From an uncultured Prevotella sp. (GTDB lineage: Bacteria; Bacteroidota; Bacteroidia; Bacteroidales; Bacteroidaceae): a stretch of DNA of 33,531 nt. Made by a program: the position numbers and the translations under genes. How positions within the stretch are numbered: the first letter of the stretch is position 1; the number at the start of each line of letters is the position of its first letter. The stretch covers positions 1 through 33,531 of the forward strand of contig CALUEX010000026.1 in NCBI GenBank assembly GCA_944319815.1, given 5' to 3'. Shown piece after piece: positions 15,600 through 24,170 of this stretch. Below the pieces are notes generated by a model. The model worked only from the letters and a program-made list of their open reading frames with translations, was not told where the DNA came from and searched no databases.

Positions 15600-16595
15600 A
15601 TGAACATAGGCAACATACAATTCGGCGACAGGCCGCTGTTCCTTGCGCCGATGGAAGACGTTACGGACATTGGTTTCCGCAAGCTGTGCAAGAGGTTCGG
15701 GGCGGCGATGGTCTACACCGAGTTCGTCAGCGCCGAGGCTCTGGTAAGGGCAGTAAAGAGCACCGTCAGCAAGCTGGCAATAAGCGACGACGAACGCCCC
15801 GTGGGCATACAAATATATGGCCGCGACGCAGAGTCGATGGCCGAGGCGGCACGAATCGTCGAGGAGGCGAAGCCCGACCTCATCGACCTCAACTTCGGTT
15901 GCCCCGTCAAGAAGGTGGCGGGCAAGGGCGCGGGGGCGGGTATGCTGCGCGACGTGCCGCTGATGCTGAAGATTACGCGGGCCGTGGTTGACGCCGTGAA
16001 AGTGCCCGTGACGGTGAAGACGAGGCTCGGGTGGGACAACCAGAACCTCATCATAACCGACCTGGCCGAGCAGCTGCAAGACTGCGGCATACAGGCCCTG
16101 ACCATACACGGGCGCACCAGGGCGCAAATGTACACGGGCGAAGCCGACTGGACGCTGATAGGCGAGGTGAAGCGCAACCCGCGCATCCGCATCCCCATAA
16201 TAGGCAACGGCGACATCACGACGCCCGAGGAGGCGCGGCTGGCGTTCGAGCGTTATGGCGTAGACGCGGTGATGGTGGGGCGCGCGACGTTCGGGCATCC
16301 GTGGATATTCAAGGAGATGCGCGACTATCTTGACGGCCGCGAGCCTGACCCGTCGCTTACGCTCGACCGCAAGATAGACCTACTTGAGGAGCAGCTGCGC
16401 ATCAACGTGGAACGCATCTACGAGTATCGCGGCATACTGCACACGCGCCGGCACTTGGCCGCCACGCCAATATTCAAGGGCATCCCGAACTTCCGCCAGA
16501 CGCGCATAGCCATGCTTCGCGCCGAGACCGTTAGCGAACTGACGGACATACTGGAGCAATGCCGAGAAATGTTGAGAATTAAGGGTGAAGAGTGA
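15600..16595 (+). CDS. dusB: tRNA-dihydrouridine synthase B
   Basis: 331 residues, normal for DusB. The enzyme reduces uridine to dihydrouridine in the tRNA D-loop using FMN and NAD(P)H. The TIM-barrel begins FLAPMEDVTDIGFRKLCKRF. The catalytic Cys lies in DLNFGCPVKKVAGKGAGAG (near residue 102). FMN-phosphate and substrate contacts are seen in VTVKTRLGWD, LTIHGRTRAQMYTGEADW, IPIIGNGDI and DAVMVGRATFGHPWIF. The C-terminal helical domain contains HTRRHLAATPIFKGIPNFRQ. The protein starts MNIGNIQF at an ATG just after the 63-bp-arm palindrome. It could be cotranscribed with dprA only if transcripts cross that hairpin. Confidence 0.95.
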   Translation: MNIGNIQFGDRPLFLAPMEDVTDIGFRKLCKRFGAAMVYTEFVSAEALVRAVKSTVSKLAISDDERPVGIQIYGRDAESMAEAARIVEEAKPDLIDLNFGCPVKKVAGKGAGAGMLRDVPLMLKITRAVVDAVKVPVTVKTRLGWDNQNLIITDLAEQLQDCGIQALTIHGRTRAQMYTGEADWTLIGEVKRNPRIRIPIIGNGDITTPEEARLAFERYGVDAVMVGRATFGHPWIFKEMRDYLDGREPDPSLTLDRKIDLLEEQLRINVERIYEYRGILHTRRHLAATPIFKGIPNFRQTRIAMLRAETVSELTDILEQCREMLRIKGEE

Positions 16596-17005
16596 AGAAC
16601 CGAAAGTCAGCGTAAGCTAATCAAGAAAGGTTCCGTTGAGGGAAGAACATTGTGGCGGACTGCCACGCTTACAGTTTCAAACGGCATCATCCAGGAATGC
16701 AATACATGACCTTTCGCCTCATGAAAGACGGCCTTTCACACGGTAAAAGGATAGCTCTTGCAAACTCGCCTGAAGCAAATGAAAACCGTAAGGAAAAGCC
16801 TCCGAAAAGCAACAAGTGGCAAAAAAGGCAGCCCTTCCCAACCTCCCCAGGGGGAGGAGGTAGGTGAAAAGGGTATTGTCTTAACTCCTTAACTACATAA
16901 CTCCTTAACTCCTAAAAATTAACTCCTTAACTCCTAAAGAAAACTCCTTTAACTACCGATGAATGGGAGCTTTGCGAACATCCATCACTTTTAAATCTCT
17001 GAAAC
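16596..17005. repeat. dusB-tcdA gap: palindrome remnants and a solo GGAGTTAA-family arm
   Basis: No gene is supported. A degenerate AAAGG/CCTTT element lies at about 16708-16755, with a CCCTCCC-type copy (CCTCCCC AGG GGGAGGAGG) near 16841-16861. A solo right arm follows at 16876-16915, TTGTC then TTAACTCC units. Its 40 bp are identical to the right arm at 17829-17868 beyond tcdA, so tcdA is flanked by direct copies. Extra TTAACTCC units run to about 16938. The hairpin GATGAATGGGAGCTTTGCG/ACATCCATC (16957-16985) lies just before the gene. Confidence 0.75.
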
Positions 17006-17716
17006 ATGAACGAATACCAATCACGCACACGGCTGCTTGTAGGCGACGAGGCCGCCGACCGCCTCGCGAGGACACGGGTAATAGTGTTCGGCGTGGGCGG
17101 CGTGGGCAGCTGGTGCGTCGAAGGCCTTGTGCGCTCGGGCGTAAGGCACGTCACAATAGTTGACCCCGACCGCGTATGCCCGTCAAACGTCAACCGGCAG
17201 CTCATGGCAACGGCAACGACCGTGGGGCAGGTGAAGGTTGACGCGCTGAAGGCGCACCTGCTCGAAATAAGCCCGGAGGCCGAAATCACGGCGCACCATG
17301 AGGCTTTCTGCGCCGACACGGCCGACCGCTTCAACCTTGACGGCTACGACTTCGTCATCGACGCAATCGACAGTCTGCAAGACAAAATGCTGCTCATACG
17401 CACGGCCCTCGCGTCGAGGGCGCGGCTGTTCTCGTCGATGGGCGCGGCGCGCAAGCTCGACCCTACGCGCGTCAGCGTGGCCGAGTTCTGGAAAGTTAGG
17501 GGCTGTCCGTTGGCGCGCTCGCTGCGCCAAGGCTTCAAGCGGTCGGGACTGATGCCGCAAAGGAAGTTCAAGTGCGTGTTCAGCGACGAGCTTTTAGACA
17601 ACGCCGGCACGCCACAGGAGCCGCGCGCCAACGGCTCCATGGTGCACGTAACTGCCGTGTTCGGCTTCACGCTGGCAGGGCTGGTAGTGGAGGAAGTGGT
17701 AAAACAGGAAAATTAA
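17006..17716 (+). CDS. tcdA: tRNA threonylcarbamoyladenosine dehydratase (TcdA/CsdL), E1-like ThiF family
   Basis: 236 residues, typical for TcdA. It uses ATP to cyclise threonylcarbamoyl-adenosine at position 37 of ANN-decoding tRNAs. The N-terminus YQSRTRLLVGDEAADRLART leads to the nucleotide-binding loop VIVFGVGGVGSWCVEGLVRS. Then come IVDPDRVCPSNVNRQLMA (E1-like Asp and Arg-Gln motif), YDFVIDAIDSLQDKMLLI and the TcdA-typical SSMGAARKLDPTRVSVAEFW. ThiF and MoeB relatives usually carry Cys-pair zinc ligands, which I do not see here, supporting TcdA. The start at 17006 (MNEYQSRTRLL) fits family N-termini. The gene lies between 40-bp direct repeats and has no clear promoter. Confidence 0.92.
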   Translation: MNEYQSRTRLLVGDEAADRLARTRVIVFGVGGVGSWCVEGLVRSGVRHVTIVDPDRVCPSNVNRQLMATATTVGQVKVDALKAHLLEISPEAEITAHHEAFCADTADRFNLDGYDFVIDAIDSLQDKMLLIRTALASRARLFSSMGAARKLDPTRVSVAEFWKVRGCPLARSLRQGFKRSGLMPQRKFKCVFSDELLDNAGTPQEPRANGSMVHVTAVFGFTLAGLVVEEVVKQEN

Positions 17717-17747
17717 GAGTACGTTTTAGGAGTTAAGGAGCTGGTTT

Positions 17748-17868
17748 TTAGGAGTTAAGGAGTTATGTAGTTAAGGAGTTAAGACAAATGCTTTATTGGC
17801 TAATACTTCCTTATAAAGGACAAGGCTATTGTCTTAACTCCTTAACTACATAACTCCTTAACTCCTAA
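17748..17868. repeat. GGAGTTAA-family palindrome with perfect 40-bp arms (after tcdA)
   Basis: The left arm 17748-17787 and right arm 17829-17868 match exactly over 40 bp, with a 41-nt loop. The unit order is GGAGTTAA, GGAGTTAT, GTAGTTAA, GGAGTTAA, GACAA. The GTAGTTAA variant is mirrored exactly in the other arm. An additional partial unit lies just upstream (17724-17741). The element lies between tcdA and the mutarotase gene. Confidence 0.95.
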
Positions 17869-17894
17869 CATAAAAATAAATAATCATCAAGACA

Positions 17895-18278
17895 ATGAAA
17901 ACGCAAGGCTACAAGACAAAGGACTTCGGCGTGCCCGTTAAGCGTTACTGCCAGACGATGCAGCTGAAAGACGACGCGGAGCTAATACGCAAGTACCGCG
18001 AGGCTCACGACCGTGAGCACTTTTGGGACGAGATTAAGCAGGGAATAAAGGCCGTTGGCATACTCGAGATGGAGATTTACATCCTCGGCAACAGGCTGTT
18101 CATGATTGTTGACGCACCGCTTGACTTCGACTGGGACGAGGCAATGGCGCGCCTTGCCACGCTGCCGCGCCAACAGGAATGGGAGGACCACGTGGCAACG
18201 TTCCAGGACTGTGCCGACGGCGCGACGTCGGACGAGAAGTGGCAGATGATGGAACGGATGTTCCACCTGTATGAATGA
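17895..18278 (+). CDS. L-rhamnose/L-fucose-type mutarotase (DUF718 family)
   Basis: 127 residues, slightly longer than the classic RhaM (about 104). Family features are KRYCQTMQLKDDAELIRKYR, the His-containing EAHDREHFWDEI, GIKAVGILEMEIYILGNRLF, the LPRQQEWEDH region and the tail SDEKWQMMERMFHLYE. The last motif is typical of the Bacteroidota subgroup often linked to fucose or rhamnose use. Such enzymes interconvert alpha and beta anomers of a deoxy sugar in the cytoplasm. No isomerase, kinase or permease is adjacent, so the sugar cannot be fixed. Rhamnose occurs in pectin, but any link to the locus at 2006-13027 is inference only. The start is the ATG at 17895 after AAGACA. Confidence 0.85.
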   Translation: MKTQGYKTKDFGVPVKRYCQTMQLKDDAELIRKYREAHDREHFWDEIKQGIKAVGILEMEIYILGNRLFMIVDAPLDFDWDEAMARLATLPRQQEWEDHVATFQDCADGATSDEKWQMMERMFHLYE

Positions 18279-18886
18279 TTAAACGAGTTGTAGGGAGTTA
18301 ACGGGAGTTATCAGCTCACTGCGCCCGCACGTGGAGTTAAATGAGCGTGAGTTCGGTGTAAGGTGTACGCCGACCCTGCGGCAAAAATATCGGGCATCAT
18401 CACCGAGAATAATGCTCACCCACGGGTAGGGACGCTCGGTCTGAGCGTCCGGGTAACCATGAAAACAGCCAACGGATACCATACGAAAACCCACGGAATA
18501 TATGTTTACGACATTACCCGGACGCTCCGACCGAGCGTCCCTACAGGTTGGATGGAAACGTGGTGGAGGATAAATGCCGTGTTTAATGACATTTACGGGA
18601 CTAAAATTGGTATGTCCCGCATCAGTTTTTATACCGAATTGACATTAAATCACTACAATTAAACTAAAAAAGGCGACCCTGCAGGGTCGCCTTTTTTAGT
18701 TATAAAATATTCTGAATATCCGCAAACCGCCAACTGTAGGGACATAATTTATTATGTCCGCACGTTCTGAAAGAACGTATCTCATTGGCATTGTTTGTTC
18801 TATACGCCTCTTCGCGGCGTTCGGACATAATAAATTATGTCCCTACAACGGATGTCGGCTAAATGCGGACACCCGTTACAAGATAT
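18279..18886. repeat. Repeat-filled gap between the mutarotase gene and pnp
   Basis: A GGAGTTAA fragment lies near 18291-18345. An element follows with ends AGTTCGGTGTAA (18350-18361) and TTATACCGAATT (18629-18640). Its inner arms, around GTAGGGACGCTCGG (18426-18456) and its complement (18514-18544), agree at 30 of 31 bp. A perfect 40-bp palindrome follows (18662-18701). Last comes TGTAGGGACATAATTTATTA-type DNA at 18735-18760, inverted perfectly over 26 bp at 18822-18847. The last unit shares its right half with the inner element at 13455-13503. A 99-codon frame at 18363-18662 falls wholly inside this repeat DNA and is not a gene. Confidence 0.75.
18662..18701. terminator. Bidirectional intrinsic terminator between mutarotase gene and pnp
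   Basis: A perfect 40-bp palindrome, AACTAAAAAAGGCGACCCTG followed by its reverse complement. A GC-rich stem is flanked by A and T runs. It works in either direction and would end both the rightward mutarotase transcript and the leftward pnp transcript. Confidence 0.9.
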
Positions 18887-21196
18887 TTAGAAGTTGTCGT
18901 GGTCGAGACTGTCGTTGAAGTCGCGCGGCTCTTTCGGGGTCAGCGGGTCATGGTACTCGTCGCGCTGCGGACGGTGCTCGAAGCGGCGCTGCTCGCGCGG
19001 CTGGCGCTCAGGACGCGGACGACGCTCGCCCCTCGGGCGGCGTTCACGCTCAACGTAGCCCTCGGGCTTCGGTATGAGCACGCGGTGGGAGAGCTTGTAC
19101 TTGCCCGTCTTCGGGTCGATTTCCATCAGCTTCACGGTGATTTTGTCACCCTCGTGCAACCCTGCCTCCTCAACGGTCTCAAGGCGCTTCCAGTCGATTT
19201 CCGAGATGTGCAGCAGTCCGTCCTTGCCCGGCAGGATTTCAACGAAGCATCCGTAAGGCATAATTGAGCGGATTGTTCCGTCGTAAACCTCACCAACCTC
19301 GGGTATGGCGACGATTGCCTTGATTTTGGCGATGGCTTTCTGGATGCTCTCCTTGTTAGGCGCACTTACCTGAACCTTGCCTACGCCGTCTATTTCGTCG
19401 ATGGTGATGGTAGCCCCTGACTCGTCCTGCATCTGCTGGATGATTTTTCCGCCCGGGCCTATTACGGCACCGATAAACTCCTTCGGGATTTCAAAGGCCT
19501 CGATACGCGGTACCTGCGGCTTCAGTTCGGCGCGCGGCTCGGCGATTGTGTCGGTCAGCTTGCCGAGGATATACTCGCGGCCGGCCTTCGCCTGCATGAG
19601 GGCTTTCTCCAAAATCTCGAAGCTCAGGCCGTCGCACTTGATGTCCATCTGCGTTGCCGTGAGTCCGTCTTTCGTTCCCGTGGTCTTGAAGTCCATGTCG
19701 CCGAGGTGGTCCTCGTCGCCGAGGATGTCGCTAAGCACGGCGTACTTGTCCTCTCCGGGGTTTTTGATAAGACCCATGGCGATGCCGCTCACGGGCTTCT
19801 TCATGGGCACTCCGGCGTCCATGAGGGCAAGCGTTCCGGCGCAAACCGTAGCCATTGACGACGAGCCGTTGCTCTCCAAAATCTGCGAAACGAGGCGAAC
19901 CGTATAGGGGAACTCCTCTGGGATTTGTCCCTTCAGCGCGCGCCAAGCCAAGTGGCCGTGGCCAATCTCGCGGCGGCCTACGCCGCGCTGCGCCTTAGCC
20001 TCGCCCGTGCAGAAGGGCGGGAAGTTATAGTGGAGCAGGAAACGCTGGTAAGAGCGGTCGAGAACGTCGTCAACGAGTTTCTCGTCGAGCTTCGTGCCGA
20101 GCGTACAGGTGGTAAGGCTCTGCGTCTCGCCACGGGTGAATATTGAGCTTCCGTGGGGCATCGGCAGGGGTGACACCTCGCACCAGATGGGGCGTATCTC
20201 GTCGGTCTTGCGGCCGTCGAGGCGCTTGCCTTCGTCGAGGATGCAACGGCGCATGGCATCGCGCATCACGTCGTGATAGTAGCGGTCTACGAGAGCGTAC
20301 TTCTCCTCAAGCTCGTCCTCCGAGAGGTCTGCGTGCGCTGCGGCGTAAGCCTCCTCGAAGTCGGTCTTGATTTTGTCGAAAGCCTCCTCGCGCGCCTTCT
20401 TGTCGTGGTCGCCGGCCAGGGCTATGGCGTAGCACTTGTCGTAAGTTTCCTTGTGCAGCTGCTCGCGCAGTTCCTCGTCGTTCACCTCGTGGCAGTATTC
20501 ACGCTTCACGTCGGTGCCGAGCTCCTTCATCAGTTCCTCTTGCAGGATGCACATCGGGCGGATGGCCTCCTGGGCTACCTTGAGGGCCTGCAGGAGGTCT
20601 TGTTCAGACACTTCGTCCATCTCGCCCTCTACCATCATGATGTTGTCCTTCGACGCACCCACCATGATGTCCATGTCGGCGTTCTTCATCTGTTCGAACG
20701 TCGGGTCAACTACGTACTCGCCGTTGACGCGGGCCACGCGCACCTCGGATATTGGGCACTCGAACGGGATGTCCGAGCAGGCCAGGGCGCACGATGCGGC
20801 GAAGCCGGCGAGGGCGTCGGGCTGGTCAACGCCGTCGGCCGAGAAAAGGATTACGTTTACGAATACTTCGGCGTGGAAGTCGGAGGGAAATAACGGGCGC
20901 AAGGCGCGGTCTACAAGTCGGCAAGTGAGTATTTCGTTGTCGCTTGCCTTGCCTTCGCGCTTCGTGAAGCCGCCGGGGAAGCGTCCCGCTGCGGCGTATT
21001 GTTCTCTGTACTCAACCTGCAAAGGCATGAAATCTGTCCCGGGAACTGCATCTTTTGCGGCACAAACGGTGGCGAGCAATACGGTGTTGCCCATGCGGAG
21101 CACGCAGGAGCCGTCAGCCTGTTTTGCCACTTTCCCGGTTTCAATGCTGATGGTTCTTCCATCAGGCAGTGAAACTGTTTTTGTAATTACGTTCAT
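18887..21196 (-). CDS. pnp: Polyribonucleotide nucleotidyltransferase (PNPase)
   Basis: 769 residues, a little longer than usual because of the tail. PNPase degrades RNA 3' to 5' with phosphate and works in mRNA turnover. Two RNase PH domains are present: residues about 10-140 ([25 protein letters not shown]-like [25 protein letters not shown]) and about 310-540 ([70 protein letters not shown]). A helical domain lies between them. A KH domain follows ([17 protein letters not shown]) and an S1 domain ([20 protein letters not shown]). The last 50 or so residues are Arg/Glu-rich with repeated [17 protein letters not shown], a probably disordered RNA- or protein-binding tail. The start MNVITKTV lies 53 bp after a promoter-like box. 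Confidence 0.97.
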   Translation of the reverse strand: MNVITKTVSLPDGRTISIETGKVAKQADGSCVLRMGNTVLLATVCAAKDAVPGTDFMPLQVEYREQYAAAGRFPGGFTKREGKASDNEILTCRLVDRALRPLFPSDFHAEVFVNVILFSADGVDQPDALAGFAASCALACSDIPFECPISEVRVARVNGEYVVDPTFEQMKNADMDIMVGASKDNIMMVEGEMDEVSEQDLLQALKVAQEAIRPMCILQEELMKELGTDVKREYCHEVNDEELREQLHKETYDKCYAIALAGDHDKKAREEAFDKIKTDFEEAYAAAHADLSEDELEEKYALVDRYYHDVMRDAMRRCILDEGKRLDGRKTDEIRPIWCEVSPLPMPHGSSIFTRGETQSLTTCTLGTKLDEKLVDDVLDRSYQRFLLHYNFPPFCTGEAKAQRGVGRREIGHGHLAWRALKGQIPEEFPYTVRLVSQILESNGSSSMATVCAGTLALMDAGVPMKKPVSGIAMGLIKNPGEDKYAVLSDILGDEDHLGDMDFKTTGTKDGLTATQMDIKCDGLSFEILEKALMQAKAGREYILGKLTDTIAEPRAELKPQVPRIEAFEIPKEFIGAVIGPGGKIIQQMQDESGATITIDEIDGVGKVQVSAPNKESIQKAIAKIKAIVAIPEVGEVYDGTIRSIMPYGCFVEILPGKDGLLHISEIDWKRLETVEEAGLHEGDKITVKLMEIDPKTGKYKLSHRVLIPKPEGYVERERRPRGERRPRPERQPREQRRFEHRPQRDEYHDPLTPKEPRDFNDSLDHDNF

Positions 21197-21248
21197 CTAA
21201 AAATAAAAAATCAAAAAAATATCTCTTTTACATCAAAAAAAATCGCAA

Positions 21249-21277
21249 CAAAGGTAACTAATTTTAGGTTAACCAAA
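21249..21277 (-). promoter_or_regulatory. Probable promoter of pnp
   Basis: On the minus strand, TTTG (21274-21277) precedes TACCTTTG (21249-21256) with a 17-bp gap, shorter than the usual 19-21. The -7 box is a full match. The leader would be about 45 nt. Confidence 0.6.
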
Positions 21278-21411
21278 GAGCGTTTTGCATTAAAACTGCG
21301 TTAAATTGGCTTTTTTTCATCATATTTCACGCAAACGGGCAATACTGGCGTGTAAACCGGCTTGCGACAGGCTGCCGCCATTTTTGCATATTTATGCCTT
21401 GGGCGACACGT

Positions 21412-21437
21412 TTTGTCGTTGTATAATCGTATCTTTG
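21412..21437 (+). promoter_or_regulatory. Possible promoter reading into the GGAGTTAA element before the 173-residue gene
   Basis: TATCTTTG at 21430-21437 is a full -7 box. TTTG at 21412-21415 is only 14 bp upstream, so the -33 match is poor. The first transcribed bases would form the perfect 10-bp hairpin GATGAATGCC/GGCATTCATC (about 21443-21471), followed by the long palindrome. Confidence 0.4.
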
Positions 21438-21471
21438 CAATGGATGAATGCCTGCTTTGCGGGCATTCATC

Positions 21472-21658
21472 GGGAGTTAAAGGAGTTAAAAGGAGTTATC
21501 GCTCCCTACGGTCGCTAAGGAGTTAAAGACGTATGCCCCGTTGCCAACTACGTTAACCGCCTTAACCGCCAATGAACAGGCATAAGCCGACAAGGCACTT
21601 GTCTTTAACTCCTTAGCGAGTGAAACGAGCGTTAACTTCCTTAACTCCTTTAACTTCC
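21472..21658. repeat. Degenerate GGAGTTAA-family palindrome before the membrane-protein gene
   Basis: The left side (GGGAGTTAAAGGAGTTAAAAGG, interrupted by CGCTCCCTACGG, then CGCTAAGGAGTTAAAGAC) and right side (GTCTTTAACTCCTTAGCG, interruption, then TTAACTTCCTTAACTCC) pair over most of their length. The middle blocks have diverged. The core shows TATGCCCCGTTG and CAAGGCACTTG, matching the family core. Hairpins of the GAATG-GCTTTGC-CATTC type lie on both outer sides (21443-21471 and about 21685-21711). Confidence 0.75.
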
Positions 21659-21742
21659 GAAGAAAGCTCCCTTAACCCCCGGAGAATGGACGCCTTGCTG
21701 ACATTCATCCAATAAACGCAGAAACATAAAACAACAGCACAG

Positions 21743-22264
21743 ATGAGGAACACCGACAGAAATGCTAAAGACCGCAAGCCGAGGCGGCGCATACCGAAGT
21801 TTTACGTCAACTTGGCCTTTGCCGTGGCGCTCTTGATTACCTGCCTGATACTGAAATTCGTGGCCGATGAACGCTACGAACAGAAAGTGAGGTACGAGGA
21901 GGCCGTGCACGCCAAGCGCAGAATGGCCCGGCAACACCTCGAAGACTCGCTCGACGAGGCACTGCGCAGACGCATAGACTCGCTCAAGGCACACCCCATA
22001 ACGCCCGAGCAACGCCGGCGAAGGGAAGAACTGCTGCGCCGCCAAATAGAGAACGCGCCCGACCCGGAGGCGCTAAGGGAGAAGTATAACCGCGGGGAGG
22101 AACTGACGCCGGAGGAACAGGACATAATCCACGACTACTTCTATCCTGAATACTACGAAGACCCTGACGCCGAGGACGAATATCCCAGCGAGATTTTCGA
22201 CGACCGGGAGGACTACGACGAGGAGCACGTGCGCGACAATCCCGGCATCTCCGGAGAGGACTGA
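21743..22264 (+). CDS. Hypothetical membrane-anchored protein with charged helical and acidic C-terminal region
   Basis: 173 residues. A basic start (MRNTDRNAKDRKPRRRIPKF) precedes one membrane segment, about residues 22-40 (VNLAFAVALLITCLILKFVA). Then comes a highly charged, probably helical stretch rich in Arg/Glu (ARQHLEDSLDEALRRRIDSL, EQRRRREELLRRQIENA) and a very acidic tail (YYEDPDAEDEYPSEIFDDRE). The Arg-rich N-terminus predicts the N-end inside and the long tail in the periplasm. I do not recognise a family. It is a real gene by its continuous frame and codon use. It is divergent from pnp and stands alone on its strand. No function is proposed. Confidence 0.7.
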   Translation: MRNTDRNAKDRKPRRRIPKFYVNLAFAVALLITCLILKFVADERYEQKVRYEEAVHAKRRMARQHLEDSLDEALRRRIDSLKAHPITPEQRRRREELLRRQIENAPDPEALREKYNRGEELTPEEQDIIHDYFYPEYYEDPDAEDEYPSEIFDDREDYDEEHVRDNPGISGED

Positions 22265-22449
22265 CGCGCGAGACCGCAACATTTCACGCCGCTTTTGCTT
22301 ACACCCGCGCCGGCAAACGGGCACTCAAAACGCGAAGCGTAAGCAAACCGGCGGCATCCGCTTACGATATAAAACGTGGCAAAACGCGACGCAAAAGACG
22401 CCGAAACGCAATGCAAAAGACGGTCTTTTAAAGGGTAAGAGGCAACGTT
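22265..22449. other. Non-coding gap after the hypothetical membrane-protein gene
   Basis: An inverted pair TTTGCTTAC/GTAAGCAAA (22294-22302 and 22339-22347) and a run of GCAAAAGACG units (near 22390-22430, with AAAAGAC/GTCTTTT) are visible. The latter is a weak relative of the AAAGG/CCTTT palindromes. No gene or promoter is evident. Confidence 0.4.
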
Positions 22450-22580
22450 TTAAAGGTAAAAAAGTAAAAAGGTAAAACGGTAAAAGGTCATCTTAAAGGT
22501 ATAAAGGTATATAAAAAGGTAAAAACGTGATAAGATAGGCCAACTTTTACTTTTTTACCTTTTTACTTTTTTACCTTTAA
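22450..22580. repeat. AAAGGTA-family palindrome overlapping the end of the WYL regulator gene
   Basis: The left arm 22450-22477 and right arm 22553-22580 are perfect reverse complements over 28 bp, built from AAAGGTAA/AAAGTAA units. More GGTAAAA units lie in the 75-bp interior. The right arm runs 18 bp into the leftward gene, encoding its last codons (MLKVKK) and stop at 22563-22565. Confidence 0.9.
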
Positions 22581-23486
22581 CATACCTACCTTTAAATTCA
22601 TTTTCTCCACTTTCGCCTTCAGGTAATCCTTGAAGCCGTCGCCGCCGAGCACCTCGATGTCGTCGAACAGGCCGAGGACGAAGCGGCCTATGCCGGCATA
22701 GCTGCACACGTCGAGGCGCAGCAGGTGGCGGCCGCGGTCGTCGTCGGCTATGTGGGGTATGGCCTGGGGATACTCCTCCTTCATGACGTTGTACGACAGT
22801 TCGCCGAGCACCAGCTCGACGGGCATCAGCAGCTCGCCGCTGAACATGAACACGTCGGTGAACATCCGGCGGTGCTGCCCCTCGTGCTCCCACTCGGTGC
22901 CGAGCACCTCGACGCCCTGCATACGGCTCACCTTGAACGTCTTGTTAAGGCCAGAGGCCGGCTCGTAGCAGCGCACCTCGTTGTTGTTGTTCATCAGGAG
23001 GAACGGCTCCACGAAGCGGTCGCGCACGGTGCGGCTGTGGGGCGAGGCGTAGCCGAGGAGCACCGCCTGGCGGCGCAGCTTGATGGCGTCGTAGAGGGCG
23101 CGGACTGAGCGCACCGACTGTTCGCGCAGCTCGGCGTTGTCGAGAATGTCGAGGTCGTAGAAGCGTGCGAGCTTCTTCTTCAGGTTGGCCGCTATGACGT
23201 TGCCGCTGTCGGCCCGGTCGAGCAGACGGTTCATCAGCACGGCCTCGTCCTCGGTGAACGACACGCGGCTGACGAGGCTGTTGATGAAGGGAGAGTCGCG
23301 GTCGATGCAATAGCCGTTGCCGCGCTTGTAGAGCTTGAAGCCACAGTCGCGGAAGAACTCTAAGTAGTAATAAAGGTTTCGGCGAGATATGCCAACCTTG
23401 GCGCACAGCTCGTCGATGGTGTAAACGTGGTTTTCGGTGAGCAGGAGTATCAGGTTAAGCTCGCGCTCAAGTTTGTCGTGACGCAT
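22563..23486 (-). CDS. WYL-domain transcriptional regulator with N-terminal helix-turn-helix
   Basis: 307 residues from the ATG at 23484-23486 (MRHDKLERELNLILLLTENH). The frame is open for 14 more codons, but these lie in repeat DNA. Residues about 1-60 form an HTH domain (YTIDELCAKVGISRRNLYYY, then LEFFRDCGFKLYKRGNGYCI). The middle and C-terminal parts fit a WYL (ligand-sensing) domain and WYL C-terminal extension: AIKLRRQAVLLGYASPHS, VEPFLLMNNNNEVRCYEPAS and TFKVSRMQGVEVLG. Most WYL regulators respond to nucleic-acid or nucleotide ligands. The target is unknown. The final codons are supplied by the AAAGGTA palindrome. No partner gene is obvious; rnhB lies upstream on the same strand. Confidence 0.85.
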   Translation of the reverse strand: MRHDKLERELNLILLLTENHVYTIDELCAKVGISRRNLYYYLEFFRDCGFKLYKRGNGYCIDRDSPFINSLVSRVSFTEDEAVLMNRLLDRADSGNVIAANLKKKLARFYDLDILDNAELREQSVRSVRALYDAIKLRRQAVLLGYASPHSRTVRDRFVEPFLLMNNNNEVRCYEPASGLNKTFKVSRMQGVEVLGTEWEHEGQHRRMFTDVFMFSGELLMPVELVLGELSYNVMKEEYPQAIPHIADDDRGRHLLRLDVCSYAGIGRFVLGLFDDIEVLGGDGFKDYLKAKVEKMNLKVGMLKVKK

Positions 23487-23504
23487 GGTTTTTATATATA
23501 AGGT

Positions 23505-23600
23505 ACGAGTTGACGAGCAGACAAGCAAACAAGGAGATTTGCCTAACGAGCAAATAGCTTGTTTGCTTGTTGCTTGTCTGCTCGTCTACTCGTCTGCTAA
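23505..23600. repeat. GACAAGC-family quasi-palindrome overlapping the end of rnhB
   Basis: The left side holds GACGAGCAGACAAGCAAACA (from 23512). The right side holds the complementary units CTTGTTTGCTTGTTGCTTGT and GACGAGTAGACGAGCAGAC on the other strand, with one extra AACAAGC unit. An inner stem ATTTGC/GCAAAT lies near 23537-23555. The right side encodes the last rnhB residues (ADE) and its TAG stop. Confidence 0.8.
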
Positions 23601-24170
23601 TAATTTAAAGCTTTTGCGATGGTATGGCGTTACGCCGTAGCGCGCTATTGCCTCGCGGTGAGCCTTGGTGGGGTAGCCCTTGTTGCCGTCCCAGCCATAC
23701 TGCGGGAACTCCTCGGCCAGGCGGTCCATGTAGTCGTCGCGGTAAGTCTTGGCCAGGATGCTGGCGGCAGCGATTGAGAGATACTTGCCGTCACCCTTTA
23801 CGACGGTGGTGTACGGTATGAAGCGGTATGGCTTGAAGCGGTTGCCGTCAACGATGATAGCCTCGGGGCGCACCTTGAGCTGGTCGAGCGCACGGTGCAT
23901 GGCCAGTATGCTGGCGTTTAGGATGTTTATTTCGTCAATCTCTTCTGGCGTAACCACGCCCACGGCCCACGCCAATGCGTCGCGCTCGATTTCGGCACGC
24001 AGCGCATAACGCTGCCTGGCCGACAGCTGCTTTGAGTCGTTGAGGGCATCGTTCACATAGTCTTCGGGCAGGATTACCGCCGCCGCAAACACGCTTCCGG
24101 CAAGGCATCCGCGCCCCGCCTCGTCGCATCCGGCCTCTACGAGACCGCTGTAATAATGGCTTTTAAGCAT
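23586..24170 (-). CDS. rnhB: Ribonuclease HII
   Basis: 194 residues from the ATG at 24168-24170 ([14 protein letters not shown]). Fourteen codons of open frame upstream come from repeat-like DNA and are not used. RNase HII nicks DNA at incorporated ribonucleotides and removes RNA from hybrids. The active-site motif [20 protein letters not shown] gives the Asp-Glu pair. Other conserved parts are [41 protein letters not shown] (third Asp), [20 protein letters not shown] (fourth acidic region) and [26 protein letters not shown]. The length is normal. The stop lies inside a GACAAGC-family repeat. Confidence 0.96.
   Translation of the reverse strand: MLKSHYYSGLVEAGCDEAGRGCLAGSVFAAAVILPEDYVNDALNDSKQLSARQRYALRAEIERDALAWAVGVVTPEEIDEINILNASILAMHRALDQLKVRPEAIIVDGNRFKPYRFIPYTTVVKGDGKYLSIAAASILAKTYRDDYMDRLAEEFPQYGWDGNKGYPTKAHREAIARYGVTPYHRKSFKLLADE

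Noticed and set aside
18363-18662. 99-codon frame between the mutarotase gene and pnp
   Set aside because: It lies wholly within inverted-repeat DNA, with start and stop set by repeat sequence.
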